7,763 bases of DNA from HGM05232 sp964646495 (GTDB taxonomy: Bacteria; Bacteroidota; Bacteroidia; Bacteroidales; Muribaculaceae). The stretch is from assembly GCA_964646495.1 (NCBI GenBank), contig CAZYEO010000113.1, positions 1 through 7,763 of the forward strand, given 5' to 3'. Below the pieces are notes generated by a model. That model searched no databases and had not been told where the DNA came from. It was given only the letters and a program-made list of their open reading frames with translations. The position numbers and the translations under genes are program-made. How positions within the stretch are numbered: position 1 is the stretch's first letter; the number at the start of each line of letters is the position of its first letter. Below are positions 6,557 to 7,763 of this stretch, in pieces.

Positions 6557-7705
6557 ATGAATTCAAATTTTATAGGCGAAAACCTCAGACAATTCTGGGA
6601 ATTTACAGGATTTGCGAATTGTGAATTCGTGAATCTGATAATGTTATGCTTCGGTTTATTTTTCATTTATCTTGCGATAAAGAAAGATTTTGAACCGATG
6701 TTGCTCGTGCCAATCGGATTTGGTATTCTTATTGGGAATATCCCTTTTGCACCGGGAAATGAAATCGGTATTTATGAAGAAGGTTCTGTGCTTAATATCC
6801 TATACAATGGTGTAAGTGCAGGCTGGTATCCACCTTTGATTTTCTTAGGTATCGGAGCCATGACAGATTTTTCTTCATTGATATCAAATCCTAAATTGAT
6901 GCTTATCGGAGCAGCTGCTCAATTTGGTATCTTTGGAGCTTATATGGTAGCGTTAGCTTTAAATTTTGCCCCAGATCAAGCAGGTGCTATAGCAATCATC
7001 GGTGGTGCCGATGGACCTACAGCTATTTTCTTGTCATCGAAACTTGCACCCAACTTAATGGGAGCAATAGCAGTGTCAGCATATTCATATATGGCTCTTG
7101 TGCCTGTGATTCAGCCACCGATAATGAAGCTATTCACTACCAAAAAAGAGCGATTGATTAAGATGAAACCGGCGCGTGCCGTATCGCAAAACGAAAAGAT
7201 TTTGTTCCCTATCATTGGGTTGATTCTTACATGTTTTGTAGTGCCTTCCGGGCTTCCTTTGCTTGGTATGCTATTTTTTGGTAACCTGTTGAGAGAAAGT
7301 GGTGTTACTACACGTCTTGCAAAGACAGCGAGCAATGCCCTTACCGATACAATCACAATATTGCTCGGTATGACAGTAGGTGCTTCAACTCAAGCATCAG
7401 AATTCCTCACAAAGGAAACTATCTTTATCTTCTTCTTAGGCTTCATGGCATTTATCATTGCATCCGCTTCGGGTGTATTATTTGTGAAATTCTTCAACCT
7501 ATTCTTAGGAAAGGATAAGAAGATCAATCCACTTATTGGAAATGCCGGAGTATCTGCTGTACCAATGTCAGCTCGTATATCTAATAATATGGGTCTTAAA
7601 TATGATCCTTCAAATTATTTATTGATGCACGCAATGGGCCCTAATGTGGCAGGTGTAATCGGATCTGCTGTAGCAGCCGGTGTACTCTTGGGTTTCTTGG
7701 GATAA
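6557..7705 (+). CDS. mmdB: Sodium-pumping carboxybiotin decarboxylase, beta subunit
   Basis: This integral membrane subunit decarboxylates carboxybiotin and couples the energy released to export of sodium ions. At 382 residues it fits MmdB (about 370-400) and is shorter than the 433-residue OadB of Klebsiella. It is strongly hydrophobic, with many membrane segments beginning at LIMLCFGLFFIYLAI. The functional residues established in Klebsiella OadB are all present: Asp152 in GGADGPTAIF (Asp203 there), then Asn324, Gly328, Ser333 and Arg340 within NPLIGNAGVSAVPMSAR (Asn373, Gly377, Ser382, Arg389). Complete sodium-site chemistry argues for a working pump. It begins 4 bases after the mmdC stop, indicating translational coupling, and is the last gene of the operon. 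An oxaloacetate pump has the same beta subunit; mce and mmdA at the head of the operon point to methylmalonyl-CoA. Confidence 0.96.
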   Translation: MNSNFIGENLRQFWEFTGFANCEFVNLIMLCFGLFFIYLAIKKDFEPMLLVPIGFGILIGNIPFAPGNEIGIYEEGSVLNILYNGVSAGWYPPLIFLGIGAMTDFSSLISNPKLMLIGAAAQFGIFGAYMVALALNFAPDQAGAIAIIGGADGPTAIFLSSKLAPNLMGAIAVSAYSYMALVPVIQPPIMKLFTTKKERLIKMKPARAVSQNEKILFPIIGLILTCFVVPSGLPLLGMLFFGNLLRESGVTTRLAKTASNALTDTITILLGMTVGASTQASEFLTKETIFIFFLGFMAFIIASASGVLFVKFFNLFLGKDKKINPLIGNAGVSAVPMSARISNNMGLKYDPSNYLLMHAMGPNVAGVIGSAVAAGVLLGFLG

Positions 7706-7726
7706 GAAACGGCATTTAAATATCAT

Positions 7727-7763
7727 AAAAAGAGCAATTGAGATGTAAATCTTGATTGCTCTT
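7727..7763 (+). terminator. Hairpin terminator of the mce-mmd operon (cut by window end)
   Basis: Arms at 7730-7744 and 7749-7763 pair over 15 bp in RNA, with perfect AAGAGCAAT/ATTGCTCTT ends and two G-U pairs inside. They close a GTAA loop, a GNRA-type tetraloop. The run of A before the left arm suggests a matching U run just past the window, which would make it bidirectional. It starts about 25 bases after the mmdB stop. Confidence 0.82.

Overview
The window suggests a member of the Bacteroidales (Bacteroidota), perhaps of the Muribaculaceae/Bacteroides type. The evidence is moderate-to-low GC, A-rich gene leaders without strong Shine-Dalgarno motifs, TAnnTTTG-type -7 promoter elements, a DnaK ending in EEVK, and a propionate-pathway sodium-pump operon typical of these anaerobes. 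The genus is an inference; no rRNA gene is present to fix it.

Layout. (1) Positions 1-754 carry no intact gene but are not featureless. Read on the minus strand they hold three decayed pieces: the C-terminal part of an IS3-family transposase (about 747-551), an unidentified C-terminal protein fragment with one in-frame stop (about 540-355), and an Xre-type helix-turn-helix regulator broken by a frameshift and three nonsense codons (280-75), which still has a good -7 promoter element in front of it. (2) 755-2724 is dnaK on the minus strand with a clear intrinsic terminator. (3) 2725-3164 is a divergent intergenic region with candidate promoters for dnaK and for the plus-strand operon, two small palindromes, and a hairpin at the predicted 5' end of the operon mRNA. 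(4) 3165-7705 is a five-gene plus-strand operon: mce, mmdA, a lamin-tail/OadG-like membrane protein, a biotin carrier protein (mmdC) and mmdB. It is closed by a strong hairpin at the window's right edge.

How the genes work together. Methylmalonyl-CoA epimerase (Mce) interconverts the (R) and (S) forms. MmdA moves the carboxyl group from (S)-methylmalonyl-CoA to the biotin of MmdC and releases propionyl-CoA. MmdB decarboxylates carboxybiotin in the membrane and exports sodium ions. The OadG-like subunit probably holds the complex together and, unusually, presents a lamin-tail domain to the periplasm. This is the last part of the succinate-to-propionate route. No biotin carboxylase and no methylmalonyl-CoA mutase lie in the window, which fits decarboxylation rather than ATP-driven carboxylation.

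I see no convincing new defence or mobile system. The least ordinary items are the pseudogene cluster hidden in the apparently empty left flank, the LTD-OadG fusion, and the leader hairpin of the mce operon.
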